Shown piece by piece: positions 16,232 to 26,374 of a DNA stretch of 64,000 nucleotides (its first letter is position 1; every line of letters begins with the position of its first letter). The notes beneath the pieces were generated by a model. It was not told where the DNA came from, did no database searches, and saw only the letters and a list, made by a program, of their open reading frames with translations. Position numbers and translations under genes: made by a program. The DNA is from Sphingosinicella sp. BN140058 (lineage in GTDB: Bacteria; Pseudomonadota; Alphaproteobacteria; Sphingomonadales; Sphingomonadaceae), in the NCBI RefSeq assembly GCF_004135585.1, contig NZ_CP035501.1, forward strand, positions 4,163,501 through 4,227,500, given 5' to 3'.

Positions 16232-18100
16232 ATGCTCAATCTGAACGGTATCACCGTGCGCCTCGGCGGGCGAACGATCCTCGACGGCGCCACCGCGGCC
16301 TTGCCGCCGAAAAGTCGCGTCGGGCTGATCGGCCGCAACGGCGCCGGCAAGTCGACCCTCGTGCGCGTCATCGCCGGTCTGCTCGATCCCGACGAGGGCA
16401 GCGCCGACATGCCCAAGGGCGCCAAGCTCGGCTATATCGCCCAGGAGGCGCCGGCCGGATCGGAGACTCCGTTCGAGACGGTGCTTGCCGCCGATGTCGA
16501 GCGCGCCGCCTTGCTTGTCGAGGCCGAAGGCTGCGAGGACATGCACCGGCTTGGCGATATCCACGAGCGTTTGAACGCGATCGACGCGCATGCCGCGCCG
16601 TCGCGGGCGGCGCGGATCCTGGTCGGCCTCGGCTTCGACGAGGACATGCAGCATCGGCCGCTCGACAGCTTCTCGGGCGGCTGGCGGATGCGCGTGGCGC
16701 TTGCCGCCCTGCTGTTTTCGGCACCCGATCTGCTGCTGCTCGACGAGCCCTCGAACCATCTCGATCTCGAAGCGGTGATGTGGCTCGAGGACTTCCTGCA
16801 ATCCTATCGGGCGACGATCGTCATCGTCAGCCACGAGCGCGACTTCCTCAACAACGTCGTCGACCACATTCTCCACCTCGATCGTGGCAAGGTCACGCTC
16901 TACCCCGGCGGCTATGACGCGTTCGAGCGCCAGCGGGCCGAGCGCCAGGCGCAGCAGGCGGCGGCGCGCGACAAGCAGATCGCCCAGCGCGAGAAATTGC
17001 AGGCCTTCGCCGATCGCTGGCGGGCCAAGGCGAGCAAGGCCAAGCAGGCGCAGAGCCGGCTGAAGGCGATTGCGCGGATGGCGCCGATCGCCGAGCTGGT
17101 CGACGATCCCACTCTGTCGTTCGGCTTCCCCAATCCGGAAGGGCTTCGGCCGCCCTTGATCACGCTCGACATGGCCGCGGTCGGCTATGGCGAGACGCCG
17201 ATCCTGTCGCGGCTCAACCTGCGGCTCGATCCCGACGACCGGATCGCCCTGCTCGGCCGCAACGGCAACGGCAAGACCACGCTCGCCCGTCTGCTCGCCG
17301 CGCAGCTGCCGCCGATGGGCGGTGCCATGAACGCCAGCGGCAAGATGAAGGTCGGCTACTTCACCCAATACCAGGTCGAGGAACTCGACGGCGCCGACAC
17401 GCCGGTCCAGCACATGGCGCGGCTCATGCCGGGCGCGACGCCGTCGGCGGTGCGCGCCCAGCTCGGCCGCTTCGGCTTTTCCGGGGACAAGGCGATGACC
17501 GAGGTGCGCAAGCTGTCGGGCGGCGAGCGCGCGCGCCTTGCGCTGGCGCTGATCACCCGCGACGCGCCCCATCTCCTGATCCTCGACGAGCCGACCAACC
17601 ACCTCGATGTCGACGCTCGCGAGGCGCTGGTCCAGGCGCTGAACGATTATACCGGCGCCGTTGTCGTGGTCAGCCACGATCGCCACATGCTCCAGCTCAC
17701 CGCAGACCGTCTCGTGCTGGTCGAGGGCGGCACCGCCACCGAATTTGACGGCAGCCTCGACGATTACACGACGATGGTGCTCCAGAAGGACAACGGGCCT
17801 TCGAAGGGCGAGTCGAAGTCGAGCCGCAAAGACGAGCGCCGTGCCGCCGCCGCCGCCCGCGCCCAGAGCCAGAAGCTGCGCAACGACGCTAAGACGGCCG
17901 AAGCGGACATCGCCAAGCTCACCGCGCAGCGCGGCAAGATCGACCAGGCGATGTTCGATCCGAGCGGGGCCGATGCGTCGCTGAGCAAGCTGACGATGAC
18001 CGAGCTGATGAAGAAGCGCGCCGAGCTGGAGACGAGGCTCGAAGCCGCCGAGGCGCGCTGGCTGGAGCTGAGCGAAGCGCTGGAAACGGCGCTGGGGTAG
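16232..18100 (+). CDS. ABC-F family ATP-binding protein (YheS/Uup-like)
   Basis: 622 residues from the ATG at 16232; the frame runs back to 16142 through repeat-derived sequence. Two ABC ATPase domains without membrane helices: Walker A GRNGAGKST with signature FSGGWRM, and GRNGNGKTT with LSGGERA, each with a Walker B-Asp-Glu (LLLLDEPSNHLD, LLILDEPTNHLD) and an inter-domain linker rich in Lys/Arg/Gln. A C-terminal coiled-coil of charged residues follows. ABC-F proteins bind the ribosomal E site and relieve stalled or antibiotic-bound ribosomes; the housekeeping YheS type is the closest fit. Confidence 0.92.
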   Translation: MLNLNGITVRLGGRTILDGATAALPPKSRVGLIGRNGAGKSTLVRVIAGLLDPDEGSADMPKGAKLGYIAQEAPAGSETPFETVLAADVERAALLVEAEGCEDMHRLGDIHERLNAIDAHAAPSRAARILVGLGFDEDMQHRPLDSFSGGWRMRVALAALLFSAPDLLLLDEPSNHLDLEAVMWLEDFLQSYRATIVIVSHERDFLNNVVDHILHLDRGKVTLYPGGYDAFERQRAERQAQQAAARDKQIAQREKLQAFADRWRAKASKAKQAQSRLKAIARMAPIAELVDDPTLSFGFPNPEGLRPPLITLDMAAVGYGETPILSRLNLRLDPDDRIALLGRNGNGKTTLARLLAAQLPPMGGAMNASGKMKVGYFTQYQVEELDGADTPVQHMARLMPGATPSAVRAQLGRFGFSGDKAMTEVRKLSGGERARLALALITRDAPHLLILDEPTNHLDVDAREALVQALNDYTGAVVVVSHDRHMLQLTADRLVLVEGGTATEFDGSLDDYTTMVLQKDNGPSKGESKSSRKDERRAAAAARAQSQKLRNDAKTAEADIAKLTAQRGKIDQAMFDPSGADASLSKLTMTELMKKRAELETRLEAAEARWLELSEALETALG

Positions 18101-18111
18101 TGCATGCGAAG

Positions 18112-18144
18112 GCGTTTTCAGCCCCGGCGAGGGGCTGAAAACGC
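18112..18144. terminator. Bidirectional terminator-like hairpin
   Basis: Perfect 14-bp stem, 18112-18125 with 18131-18144, and a 5-base loop. The arms carry TTTT/AAAA tracts, so either strand ends in a T-containing arm. It lies between the convergent ABC-F and OsmC genes. A second small palindrome (CTCCCTGATCAGGGAG) follows at about 18161-18176. Confidence 0.65.
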
Positions 18145-18210
18145 ACCCACCCCTAACCTCTCCCTGATCAGGGAGGGGAACTTGCAGAGCGGAAATGATG
18201 TGGGCCTGGC

Positions 18211-18639
18211 TCAGGTCGTCAGCTTGTGCTCCAGGGTAATCTCGGCCTTGAGCAGTTTCGAGACCGGGCAGCCGGCCTTCGCCCCGGCGGCGATTTCCTC
18301 GAATTTGGAGGGATCGATGCCGGGGACGTTGGCCTCAAGGCTCAGGTCCGATCGGGTGATGGCGAAGCCGTCGCCGTCCTTGTCGAGGGTCACCTTTGCG
18401 CTGGTCTGCAGCGTGCCGTCGGAATAGCCTTCCTTGGCGAGTGCGAACGACAAGGCCATGGTGAAGCAGGCGGCGTGGGCGGCGGCGACCAGTTCCTCGG
18501 GGTTGGTACCGGGCGTGTCGCCGAAGCGGGTTCCGAAATCATAAGGCTGGTCCGAAAGCACGCCGGATTGCAGCGAGACATGTCCCTTGCCCTCACGGCC
18601 GAAGCCTTCGTAGCGCGCGGATGCCGAACGTGTAGCCAT
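18211..18639 (-). CDS. OsmC family peroxiredoxin
   Basis: 142 residues from the ATG at 18639, preceded by AGGAGGAC. It has the OsmC two-cysteine active site: 'NPEELVAAAHAACFTMALSFAL' and 'AGCPVSKLLKAEITLEHKL'. OsmC/Ohr proteins reduce organic hydroperoxides through the thiol pair. The 'TPGTNPEELVAAAHA' context fits the OsmC subgroup rather than Ohr. Possibly under OxyR control, but no operator could be recognised. Confidence 0.93.
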   Translation of the reverse strand: MATRSASARYEGFGREGKGHVSLQSGVLSDQPYDFGTRFGDTPGTNPEELVAAAHAACFTMALSFALAKEGYSDGTLQTSAKVTLDKDGDGFAITRSDLSLEANVPGIDPSKFEEIAAGAKAGCPVSKLLKAEITLEHKLTT

Positions 18640-18806
18640 CTTGTCCTCCTTTGGTGTCCGCTCGACAATGCGGACGACCGCGGTGGCGGCCAAGCGGCAT
18701 CGCGCCGAAGCGTGGCCGCGATCAGGCGCTCCGTCCTCGGCGCTGCGCGGCGGGACGAGCGCGAAAGCCTATTCTCAACCGGATCGATACTGTTAGTCTG
18801 CATGCC

Positions 18807-19487
18807 ATGAAGAGTGCGGTCCGCATCGGCGGTTGGAGTGCAGCCGCGGTCCTCGCGCTGCCAATTCTCTATCTCTTCGCGGCGCTGATCCTCGGCGCGA
18901 TCCCGGCCAATCGCAGCCGGCAGCCGCCCGAGGCGGACGCGGTCACAATCTACCTGCGCACCAATGGCGTGCACACCTGGATCGTCGTGCCCAAGGTCAC
19001 CGCGGACATGGACTGGCGGCCTTATGTGCCGGGAAAGCATCTGCGGGATCCGCGCTGGGGTGGCGCCAGCCATGTCGCGCTCGGCTACGGCAACCGCACC
19101 TTCTATCTGGAGACGCCGACCTGGGGTGATCTGACCATGAAGAACGCCTTTCTGGCGATGTTCGGGCGGGGCCGAAGCCTGATGCACGCCGATCACATCC
19201 ACAATCCCAGTGTCGAGGATTGGCAGCGCCCCCTGCGGATCAGCCATGCCGAATATCGCAAGCTCGCCGCCCACATCGCGAGGAGCTTCCAGCGTGGTGC
19301 CGATGGCCGCACGATCCCGGTGCTCGGCCGCGGCTATACCGATTCGGACATGTTCTACGAGGCGATCGGCCACTACAATGCCTTCTACACCTGCAACAGC
19401 TGGACTGGTGAAGCGCTGCGCGCCGCTGGGATTCGGACCGGGCTGTGGACTCCGCTCTCCCAGAGCATCATGTGGCGGCTCGACTGA
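18807..19487 (+). CDS. TIGR02117 family (DUF2459) membrane-anchored protein
   Basis: 226 residues with one N-terminal membrane helix (residues 8-32) and an extracytoplasmic domain. It shows the family pattern: 'VTIYLRTNGVHTWIVVPKV', 'ASHVALGYGNRTFYLETPTWGDL', 'YNAFYTCNSWTGEALRAAGI' and a final '..LWTPLSQSIMWRLD'. His and Cys residues in the VHTWI and TCNSWT segments suggest an NlpC/P60-like papain fold, but that is inference. Often found in sphingomonads and other alphaproteobacteria; function unknown. Confidence 0.88.
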   Translation: MKSAVRIGGWSAAAVLALPILYLFAALILGAIPANRSRQPPEADAVTIYLRTNGVHTWIVVPKVTADMDWRPYVPGKHLRDPRWGGASHVALGYGNRTFYLETPTWGDLTMKNAFLAMFGRGRSLMHADHIHNPSVEDWQRPLRISHAEYRKLAAHIARSFQRGADGRTIPVLGRGYTDSDMFYEAIGHYNAFYTCNSWTGEALRAAGIRTGLWTPLSQSIMWRLD

Positions 19488-19547
19488 TCGGCGCGCCCCG
19501 GTTCGAAGCGCTTTCGCGGCGCCGCCACTCCGGATAAGCCGCTGCGC

Positions 19548-22500
19548 ATGACGGCAAATTGGACCTTCTCGATCGACCGTGGCGGCACCTTCACCGATAT
19601 CGTCGCGCAAGCGCCCGACGGGCGGCTGCTGACCCGTAAACTGCTTTCCGAGAATCCGGAGCGCTACGCCGACGCCGCGGTCGCGGGGATCCGCGCGCTG
19701 CTGGCGGAGGAGGGCGCGGCGCCGGTCGCCGCGGTGAAGATGGGCACCACCGTTGCCACCAATGCCTTGCTCGAGCGCAAGGGCGAGAAAGTGGTGCTGG
19801 CGATCACCGCCGGCCTCGGCGATGCGCTGCGCATCGGCTACCAGGCACGGCCGGACATCTTTGCCCGGCGGATCATCCTGCCGGACACGCTCTACGGGCG
19901 CGTCGCCGAGATCGACGAACGCGTTAGCGCCGACGGCACCGTGCTGCGGCCGCTCGACCGCGAGGCGGCACGGCGCGACCTTCAGGCAGCCTATGACGAC
20001 GGCTATCGCGCGGTGGCGATCGTGCTGATGCACGGCTGGCGTTTCACCGCCCATGAAGCCGCTCTGGCCGAGATCGCCGGCGAGATCGGCTTCTCCCAGA
20101 TTTCCGCGAGCCACAGGGTCGGGCCTCTGATCAAGCTCGTCGGGCGCGGCGATACCAGCGTCGTCGACGCCTATCTCTCGCCGGTGCTGCGCCGCTATGT
20201 CGACCGGGTCGTGTCGGAGATCGGGGCCGAGACTCGCTTGCTGTTCATGCAGTCGAGCGGCGGGCTCACCGACGCTGCCGCCTTTCAGGGCAAGGACGCG
20301 ATTCTCTCCGGACCGGCCGGCGGCATCGTCGGCATGGTCAAGACTGCGGAAGAAGCCGGCTTCACGCGGATCATCGGCTTCGACATGGGCGGCACCTCGA
20401 CCGACGTTTCCCATTATGCCGGCGGTTACGAGCGCACCAACGAAACGGTCGTCGCCGGCGTGCGGGTGCGCGCGCCGATGCTGGAGATCCACACGGTGGC
20501 GGCCGGCGGCGGCTCGATCTGCCATTACGATGGCGATCGCTTCCGCGTCGGACCGGACAGCGCCGGCGCGGTCCCGGGCCCGGCCTGCTATCGTCGCGGC
20601 GGACCGCTGACCATCACCGATTGCAACGTCGTGCTCGGCAACATCCGGCCCGAGCATTTTCCCAAGGTGTTCGGTGCCGCCGGCGACCAGCCGATCGACG
20701 CCGCGGTGAGCCTTGCGCTGTGCGAGGAGATCGGCCGCCGTGCCGGCCTCGATGCGCGGGCGGTTGCGGAGGGTTTCATCCGCATCGCCGTCGACAACAT
20801 GGCCAATGCGATCAAGCGCATCTCCATCGCCCGCGGCCACGACGTCACCCGCTACACCCTGGTCTGCTTCGGCGGCGCCGGCGGGCAGCATGCGTGCCTG
20901 GTCGCGGACGCGCTCGGCATCGGCACGGTGATGATCCATCCGCTTGCCGGCGTGCTCAGCGCCTACGGCATGGGGCTCGCCGACATGGTGGAACTTCGCC
21001 AGCGCACCTTCGGGCAAGGCCTGGACGCGACGGCGGCGCTGGAAGCGATGCTGGACTCGCTTGCCGAGGAGGCGGAAGCGGCGCTGGCCGCGCAGGGGGT
21101 GGCGGTAGAGGCGATCGAGACGCACCGCCGCGCGGCCTTGCGCTACGACGGCAGCGACAGCGTACTGGAAGTGGCGGTCGGTACGGCGGAGGCGATGCGT
21201 TCGGACTTTGAGGCGGCGCACAAGGCTCGGTTCGGGTTCGTGTCGCCTGGCACCAAGGTGGTCGTCGAGACCGCGATCGTAGAGGCGGTGGGAAAATCCT
21301 CCCCGGTACCGGGAGGGGGACCAGCCGAAGGCTGGTGGAGGGGCAGCCTCGGAGCCGGTGCCAGCCCCTCCACCGCCGCCTGCGGCGGCGGTCCCCCTCC
21401 CCGTACCGGGGAGGATCTGGTGGTCGACCGGGGGACACTTGCTTGTGGCGCCAGCATTTCCGGACCCGCACTGATCATCGATCCGTCCGCGACGACGGTG
21501 GTCGAGCCGGGGTGGAGCGCCAAGGTCGACGGTCTCGGCAATCTGATTCTCACCCGCACCACGCCCCGCGACGCGGCCCGGGCGCTCGGCACGGACGCCG
21601 ATCCGGTGATGCTGGAAGTGTTCAACAACCTCTTCATGGCGATCGCCGAGGAGATGGGGGTCGCGCTCCAGAACACCGCGTCATCGGTCAATATCAAGGA
21701 GCGGCTCGATTTCTCCTGCGCGGTGTTCGACCGTGACGGCTGCCTGATCGCCAACGCGCCGCACATACCGGTTCATCTCGGCTCGATGGGCGACAGCATC
21801 CGCACCGTGATCGAGGCGCGCGGGCAGGGGCGCGACGGGCGGGGCATGAAGCCGGGTGACGTCTACGTGCTGAACGCACCCTATCGCGGCGGCACCCATC
21901 TTCCCGACATCACCGTAATCATGCCGGTGTTCGTCGACGACGACCCGGCACCCGCCTGGTATGTGGCGGCGCGCGGCCATCATGCCGATGTCGGCGGCAT
22001 CGCACCGGGATCGATGCCGCCCGACAGCCGCGACGTCCACGACGAAGGCGTGCTGATCGACAATGTGCTGCTCGTCGATGCCGGCACCTTCCTGGAGGCC
22101 GACATGCGGGCGCTGCTCGGCGCCGGCGCCTTGCCCGCCCGCAATCCCGATCAGAATATCGCCGATCTGAAGGCGCAGGTCGCGGCCTGCACCCGCGGCG
22201 CCGCGGAACTCCGCCGCGTCGCCGCGGACTATGGGCGGGTGGTGATCGATGCCTATATGGGCCACGTCCAGGCCAATGCCGAAGCGGCAGTGCGGCGGCT
22301 GATCGGCGGCCTTCGCGACGGCGCGTTCGTCTATCGCATGGACAATGGCGCCGAGATCCATGTGAAGGTGATCGTCGATCGCAAGGCGCGCTCGGCCATC
22401 GTCGATTTCACCGGCACCAGCGGCCAGCAGCCTAACAATTTCAACGCGCCGTATTCGATCTGCCGTGCCGCGACCCTGTACGTGTTCCGGACGATGGTCG

Positions 22501-23165
22501 ACGATGCGATCCCGATGAACGACGGCTGCCTGAGGCCGATCACCTTGATCGTGCCCGAAGGCTCGATGCTCAATCCCCACTATCCGGCGGCGGTGGTCGC
22601 CGGCAACGTCGAGACCAGCCAGGTGATCACCGACTGCCTGTTCGCCGCCTGCCGGGCGCTTGCGCCGAGCCAGGGCACGATGAACAATTTCACCTTCGGC
22701 GACCAGCATCGCCAATATTATGAGACGATCGCCGGCGGCGCCGGTGCGGGGCCGGATTTCGACGGCGCCAGCGCGGTGCAGACCCACATGACCAACAGCC
22801 GCCTGACCGACCCCGAAATCCTGGAGACGCGCTATCCTGTGCTGCTCGAGCGATTCGCCATTCGCCATGGTTCGGGCGGGTACGGCCGGCAGCGCGGCGG
22901 CGACGGCGTCGAGCGGCACATCCGCTTTCTCGAGCCGATGCGCGCGAACATCCTCTCCAACCGGCGGACGGTCGCGCCGCGCGGCATCGAGGGCGGCGGC
23001 GATGCCGCGCCGGGCGTCAATCGCGTGGTTCGCGCCGGCGGACGGAGCGAAGCGCTCGGCGCGACCGCCGCCGTCGACATGGAGGCCGGCGACCTGTTCG
23101 TGATCGAAACGCCCGGCGGCGGCGGTTTCGGCCCCGGGGCCGATGAAGGGAGCACGAAGGCATGA
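19548..23165 (+). CDS. 5-oxoprolinase-like HyuA/HyuB fusion hydrolase
   Basis: 1205 residues. The N-terminal half is a hydantoinase A/oxoprolinase ATPase ([14 protein letters not shown] phosphate loop, [30 protein letters not shown]-like '[11 protein letters not shown]', '[10 protein letters not shown]'). The C-terminal half is a hydantoinase B domain starting near '[20 protein letters not shown]' and ending '[14 protein letters not shown]'. Fused enzymes of this size are ATP-dependent 5-oxoprolinases that open pyroglutamate to glutamate. The downstream DUF969/DUF979 genes support a 5-oxoproline pathway. Residues ~583-623 (21296-21416) are a repetitive DNA element inserted in frame. Confidence 0.88.
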   Translation: MTANWTFSIDRGGTFTDIVAQAPDGRLLTRKLLSENPERYADAAVAGIRALLAEEGAAPVAAVKMGTTVATNALLERKGEKVVLAITAGLGDALRIGYQARPDIFARRIILPDTLYGRVAEIDERVSADGTVLRPLDREAARRDLQAAYDDGYRAVAIVLMHGWRFTAHEAALAEIAGEIGFSQISASHRVGPLIKLVGRGDTSVVDAYLSPVLRRYVDRVVSEIGAETRLLFMQSSGGLTDAAAFQGKDAILSGPAGGIVGMVKTAEEAGFTRIIGFDMGGTSTDVSHYAGGYERTNETVVAGVRVRAPMLEIHTVAAGGGSICHYDGDRFRVGPDSAGAVPGPACYRRGGPLTITDCNVVLGNIRPEHFPKVFGAAGDQPIDAAVSLALCEEIGRRAGLDARAVAEGFIRIAVDNMANAIKRISIARGHDVTRYTLVCFGGAGGQHACLVADALGIGTVMIHPLAGVLSAYGMGLADMVELRQRTFGQGLDATAALEAMLDSLAEEAEAALAAQGVAVEAIETHRRAALRYDGSDSVLEVAVGTAEAMRSDFEAAHKARFGFVSPGTKVVVETAIVEAVGKSSPVPGGGPAEGWWRGSLGAGASPSTAACGGGPPPRTGEDLVVDRGTLACGASISGPALIIDPSATTVVEPGWSAKVDGLGNLILTRTTPRDAARALGTDADPVMLEVFNNLFMAIAEEMGVALQNTASSVNIKERLDFSCAVFDRDGCLIANAPHIPVHLGSMGDSIRTVIEARGQGRDGRGMKPGDVYVLNAPYRGGTHLPDITVIMPVFVDDDPAPAWYVAARGHHADVGGIAPGSMPPDSRDVHDEGVLIDNVLLVDAGTFLEADMRALLGAGALPARNPDQNIADLKAQVAACTRGAAELRRVAADYGRVVIDAYMGHVQANAEAAVRRLIGGLRDGAFVYRMDNGAEIHVKVIVDRKARSAIVDFTGTSGQQPNNFNAPYSICRAATLYVFRTMVDDAIPMNDGCLRPITLIVPEGSMLNPHYPAAVVAGNVETSQVITDCLFAACRALAPSQGTMNNFTFGDQHRQYYETIAGGAGAGPDFDGASAVQTHMTNSRLTDPEILETRYPVLLERFAIRHGSGGYGRQRGGDGVERHIRFLEPMRANILSNRRTVAPRGIEGGGDAAPGVNRVVRAGGRSEALGATAAVDMEAGDLFVIETPGGGGFGPGADEGSTKA
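21296..21416. repeat. Dispersed inverted-repeat element inserted in frame inside the oxoprolinase gene
   Basis: Long arms, 21296-21347 and 21362-21416, are near reverse complements. Each arm holds a smaller palindrome (AGCCGAAGGCT in the left, GCCGCCTGCGGC in the right). The structure is that of intergenic sphingomonad repeats, yet here it is translated as about 40 residues rich in Gly, Pro and Ser, with no stop and no frame change. It falls between two conserved strands of the HyuA C-terminal domain. Confidence 0.8.
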
Positions 23166-23875
23166 CCTGGCTGCCCTTGCTCGGCATCCTGATCGTCGTC
23201 GTCGGCTTCATGCTGAAGCTCAATCCGATGCTGGTCGTCACCGTCGCGGCGATCGCCACCGGTCTGCTCGCCGGCATGGACCCGGTCCAGGTGATCGCGA
23301 CCTTCGGCAAGGCGTTCAACGACAACCGGATCATCGCCATCGTCTGGATCGTCCTGCCGGTGATCGGCCTGCTCGAGCGGTTCGGGCTGCAGCAGCGCGC
23401 GGCGAGCGTCATCCGCGGGCTGGCAAGCGCAACCGCGGGCCGATTGCTCGTCCTCTACCTGCTCTACCGTCAGTTCACCGCGGCGATCGGCCTCCATTCG
23501 ACCGCCGGGCACCCGCAGACGGTGCGGCCGCTGGTCGCGCCGATGGCGCTGGCCGCGGCCGAAAAGCAGCATGGTGCCCTAAGCGAGGAGGAGCAGGACA
23601 AGGTCAAATCCTACGCCGCGGCCACCGACAATGTCGGCGTGTTCTTCGGCGAGGACATCTTCTTCGCGATCGGCTCGATCGTCCTGATCCAGCAGACGCT
23701 CGCCGCCAACGGCTACGATCTCGCACCGCTGCATCTCGCTTTGTGGGCGATTCCGACCGCCGTCGCGGCCTTCCTGATCCATGGCGCGCGCCTGCTGTTG
23801 CTCGATCGACGACTTTCGAGATCCTCCCTGTCACGAAGCGACGAGCCTTCGCTTGGGGAGGAGGAAAAGACATGA
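23162..23875 (+). CDS. DUF969 family membrane protein (putative 5-oxoproline permease subunit)
   Basis: 237 residues, with about five to six hydrophobic segments and the family's soluble '[22 protein letters not shown]'-like core. The ATG overlaps the oxoprolinase stop by four bases. DUF969 always pairs with DUF979, which follows at once. In Firmicutes the pair sits beside pyrrolidone-carboxylate peptidase genes, so a role in pyroglutamate transport is likely but unproven. The last ~20 residues ([16 protein letters not shown]) are encoded by a hairpin-forming, repeat-like stretch at 23820-23861. Confidence 0.85.
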   Translation: MTWLPLLGILIVVVGFMLKLNPMLVVTVAAIATGLLAGMDPVQVIATFGKAFNDNRIIAIVWIVLPVIGLLERFGLQQRAASVIRGLASATAGRLLVLYLLYRQFTAAIGLHSTAGHPQTVRPLVAPMALAAAEKQHGALSEEEQDKVKSYAAATDNVGVFFGEDIFFAIGSIVLIQQTLAANGYDLAPLHLALWAIPTAVAAFLIHGARLLLLDRRLSRSSLSRSDEPSLGEEEKT

Positions 23876-24825
23876 TCACCCTCCACTGGCTCTACGTCCT
23901 TGCCGGCCTGATGTTTGCCGGTTTCGCGATCTTGAGCGCACTCGACGGATCCAATCGCAAGCGCTTCGGCAATGCCGCCTTCTGGGGCCTAATGGCGCTG
24001 AGCCTGCTCGCCGGCGACCGGCTCGGCGACTTCGGCAACGGCCTCCTCGTGCTCGGGCTCGCAGGCCTTGCCGGCTTCGGATCGCTGGGCCGATCCTCCC
24101 CGCCGACCTTGAGCGAGGCGGAGCGCGAGAGGTGGTCGCAGCGCCTCGGCAACCGGCTGTTCCTGCCGGCCCTGATCATCCCGGTGACAGCGCTGATCGG
24201 CACCTTGCTCTACACCTACACGCCGCTCGGCCAATCAGGCTGGTTCGAGGCCAAGCGCGAGACCTACATCCTGCTCGCGCTCGGCGTCCTGCTCGCGCTC
24301 GCCGTCATCTTCGCCTGGCTGCGGCCGCCGGCATCGGCGCCGCTGCAGGAGGGGCGACGGCTGATCGATGCGATGGGCTGGGCGGCGGTGCTGCCGCAAA
24401 TGCTGGCGGCGCTCGGCGTGCTGTTCGCCGCCGCCGGCGTCGGCACCGTCATCGGCGACGCGACGCGGGCGCTGATTCCGGAGGGCAGCATTTTTCTGAC
24501 CGTCGTCGTCTTCGCGCTGGGCATGGCGGTGTTCACGATGATCATGGGCAATGCCTTCGCCGCCTTTCCGGTGATGGCGACCGCGATCGGCGTGCCGTTG
24601 CTGATCCGGACCTATGGCGGCGATCCGGCGGTGATCGGCGCGATCGGCATGCTGGCCGGCTTTTGTGGAACCCTGCTGACGCCCATGGCGGCCAATTTCA
24701 ACATCGTCCCGGCGGCGTTGCTGGAACTCAAGGACCGCAACGGCGTCATCAAGGCGCAGGTCGGGACGGCGCTGCCGCTGCTCCTGATCAACATCCTTCT
24801 CATCTATTTCCTGGCGTTCCGATGA
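23872..24825 (+). CDS. DUF979 family membrane protein (putative 5-oxoproline permease subunit)
   Basis: 317 residues with about nine hydrophobic helices and the DUF979 motifs 'MGNAFAAFPVMATAIGVPLL' and 'GNPA/GFCGTLLTPMAANFN..PAALLE'. The start ATG at 23872 overlaps the DUF969 stop and has GAGGAGG nearby. Partner of DUF969 in a presumed two-component permease; see that entry for the pathway inference. Confidence 0.87.
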   Translation: MITLHWLYVLAGLMFAGFAILSALDGSNRKRFGNAAFWGLMALSLLAGDRLGDFGNGLLVLGLAGLAGFGSLGRSSPPTLSEAERERWSQRLGNRLFLPALIIPVTALIGTLLYTYTPLGQSGWFEAKRETYILLALGVLLALAVIFAWLRPPASAPLQEGRRLIDAMGWAAVLPQMLAALGVLFAAAGVGTVIGDATRALIPEGSIFLTVVVFALGMAVFTMIMGNAFAAFPVMATAIGVPLLIRTYGGDPAVIGAIGMLAGFCGTLLTPMAANFNIVPAALLELKDRNGVIKAQVGTALPLLLINILLIYFLAFR

Positions 24826-25814
24826 CCCAAAGCCTTACGCCCGAGATCGCAGCGCGCTTCGCCGGCATCGCCCTCGGTCACGTCACCCGCGAATATCCGC
24901 ACAAGCTCGATCATGTGATGGACGGGCCGGAGGACGTGCTGTCGCCAGGCCAGCTTCATCCGATCTTCCACGGCAGCTTCGATTGGCACAGCTGCGTCCA
25001 CGGCTGGTGGTTGATGCTGCGCCTGCGCCGGCTGTTCCCGGACATGGCCGAAGCGCGGCGGATCGAAAGGCTGGCCGACGAGCTTCTGACTCCTGCCAAC
25101 ATCGCCGGCGAGCTCGCGTATCTGGACCGCGCCTATTCGGGTGGCTTCGAGCGGCCTTATGGCTGGGCGTGGTTGCTGGCACTGCACCGAGAGGCCCAGC
25201 GACACGAGGACCAGCCCTGGGGTGCGGATCTGGCGCCGCTCGCCGCCGCCTTTGCGGACCGGTTCCACCTGTTCCTGCCCAAGCTCACTTATCCGCTGCG
25301 CGTCGGCACCCATTTCAACACCGCGTTCGCGCTCACCCTCGCGCTCGAATGGGCGGAAGCGAATGATCGGGGGCTGGCAGACCTCGTTCGCCGCCGCGCC
25401 CGCGACTGGTTCGGGGAGGATCGCTGCTATCATGGCTGGGAACCGGGCGGCGACGAATTCCTCTCAGGAGGCCTCAGCGAGGCGCTGCTGATGCGCACCG
25501 TTCTCGGTGACGCGGGGTTCGCGGACTGGTTCGACGCCTTCCTGCCGGAGGCCGCGGTGGGCATACCGCGCAGCCTGTTCACGCCCGCCATCGTCTCGGA
25601 TCGAAGCGACGGCAAGATCGCCCATCTCGACGGCCTCAATCTCAGCCGCGCCTGGTGCTGGCGGGGAATCGCCGATGCGCTCGATCCGGCGCTTGCCGAA
25701 CTCGTCCGACGCACCGCCGATGAGCACCTCGATGCCAGCCTCCCGCACGTCGCCGGGGACTATATGGGAGAGCATTGGCTCGCCACCTTCGCGCTGCTCG
25801 CGCTGGAGCGATGA
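24822..25814 (+). CDS. DUF2891 family protein
   Basis: 330 residues, soluble, matching DUF2891: 'YPHKLDHVMDGPEDVLSPGQLHPIFHGSFDWHSCVHGWW' at the N-terminus, 'YGWAWLLALHREA', 'YPLRVGTHFNTAFAL', 'CYHGWEPGGDEFLS' and 'HLDGLNLSRAWCWRGIA'. Conserved His, Trp, Asp and Glu residues around an alpha/alpha-barrel suggest an enzyme acting on a sugar or cyclised substrate. The ATG overlaps the DUF979 stop by four bases, so it belongs to the oxoprolinase operon. Exact reaction unknown. Confidence 0.9.
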   Translation: MTQSLTPEIAARFAGIALGHVTREYPHKLDHVMDGPEDVLSPGQLHPIFHGSFDWHSCVHGWWLMLRLRRLFPDMAEARRIERLADELLTPANIAGELAYLDRAYSGGFERPYGWAWLLALHREAQRHEDQPWGADLAPLAAAFADRFHLFLPKLTYPLRVGTHFNTAFALTLALEWAEANDRGLADLVRRRARDWFGEDRCYHGWEPGGDEFLSGGLSEALLMRTVLGDAGFADWFDAFLPEAAVGIPRSLFTPAIVSDRSDGKIAHLDGLNLSRAWCWRGIADALDPALAELVRRTADEHLDASLPHVAGDYMGEHWLATFALLALER

Positions 25815-26302
25815 GGGGCGCCGGGCGGCCGCTTACACCGGGCGAGATCGACCTCTGCCGAAGGGTGTTTCCGGATCCGCTTCCCTACCGGGCGGTGCGG
25901 CTCTGCGACGGCGCCGGCCGCAACCCCGTTGCCGGCATGGCGTTTCGCAACCGCGCCACCGCCATCGCCCTGCGCCGGACGATCTACTTTCGGATCCATT
26001 ATCGAAGCGATTTCGCTTGGGACGCGAAGGATCACGAGGCGCGCCGGCTGTTTCTCCATGAAATGACCCATGTCTGGCAATGGTGGGTGCTCGGCGTTCC
26101 GCTCTTCCTGCTGCGCTACGGGCGCGAGCTGAAGGCCTGCCGTTTCGATGCCTCGGCCATGTACCGCTACGCGGACGATCCGCGCCCGTTCGGCAAATGC
26201 CGGCTGGAGGCGCAGGCGGAGATGATCGGCGACTATCAGCGGCCGGAGCAACGGTCGTCGATTGCTGCCAGGCTGAGCGGAACCGGATTCTACGGCCTGT
26301 AG
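25811..26302 (+). CDS. HExxH metalloprotease-like protein ('Vgr-related' family)
   Basis: 163 residues from the ATG at 25811, which overlaps the DUF2891 stop by four bases. The key feature is LFLHEMTHVWQWW, an HExxH zinc-binding motif in a short single-domain protein, with Arg-rich flanks (RRTIYFRIHYRSDF) and 'EAQAEMIGDY', whose Glu could be the third zinc ligand. Sphingomonad proteins of this type are often labelled 'vgr related', but there is no VgrG domain and no T6SS gene nearby. Last gene of the five-gene operon. Confidence 0.8.
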   Translation: MRGAGRPLTPGEIDLCRRVFPDPLPYRAVRLCDGAGRNPVAGMAFRNRATAIALRRTIYFRIHYRSDFAWDAKDHEARRLFLHEMTHVWQWWVLGVPLFLLRYGRELKACRFDASAMYRYADDPRPFGKCRLEAQAEMIGDYQRPEQRSSIAARLSGTGFYGL

Positions 26303-26374
26303 ATTTTAGCGAGAAAATACGGGCGCTTGCGCTGCTTGGCTGAGGGCGGCTAGAGAGGTGCGACAGGGGGATTC

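Noticed and set aside
18390..21221. Long (943-codon) minus-strand open frame opposite the OsmC to oxoprolinase region
   Set aside because: It is antisense to well-supported genes, its protein is Arg/His/Pro/Gly-rich and has no domain; it is a high-GC shadow frame.
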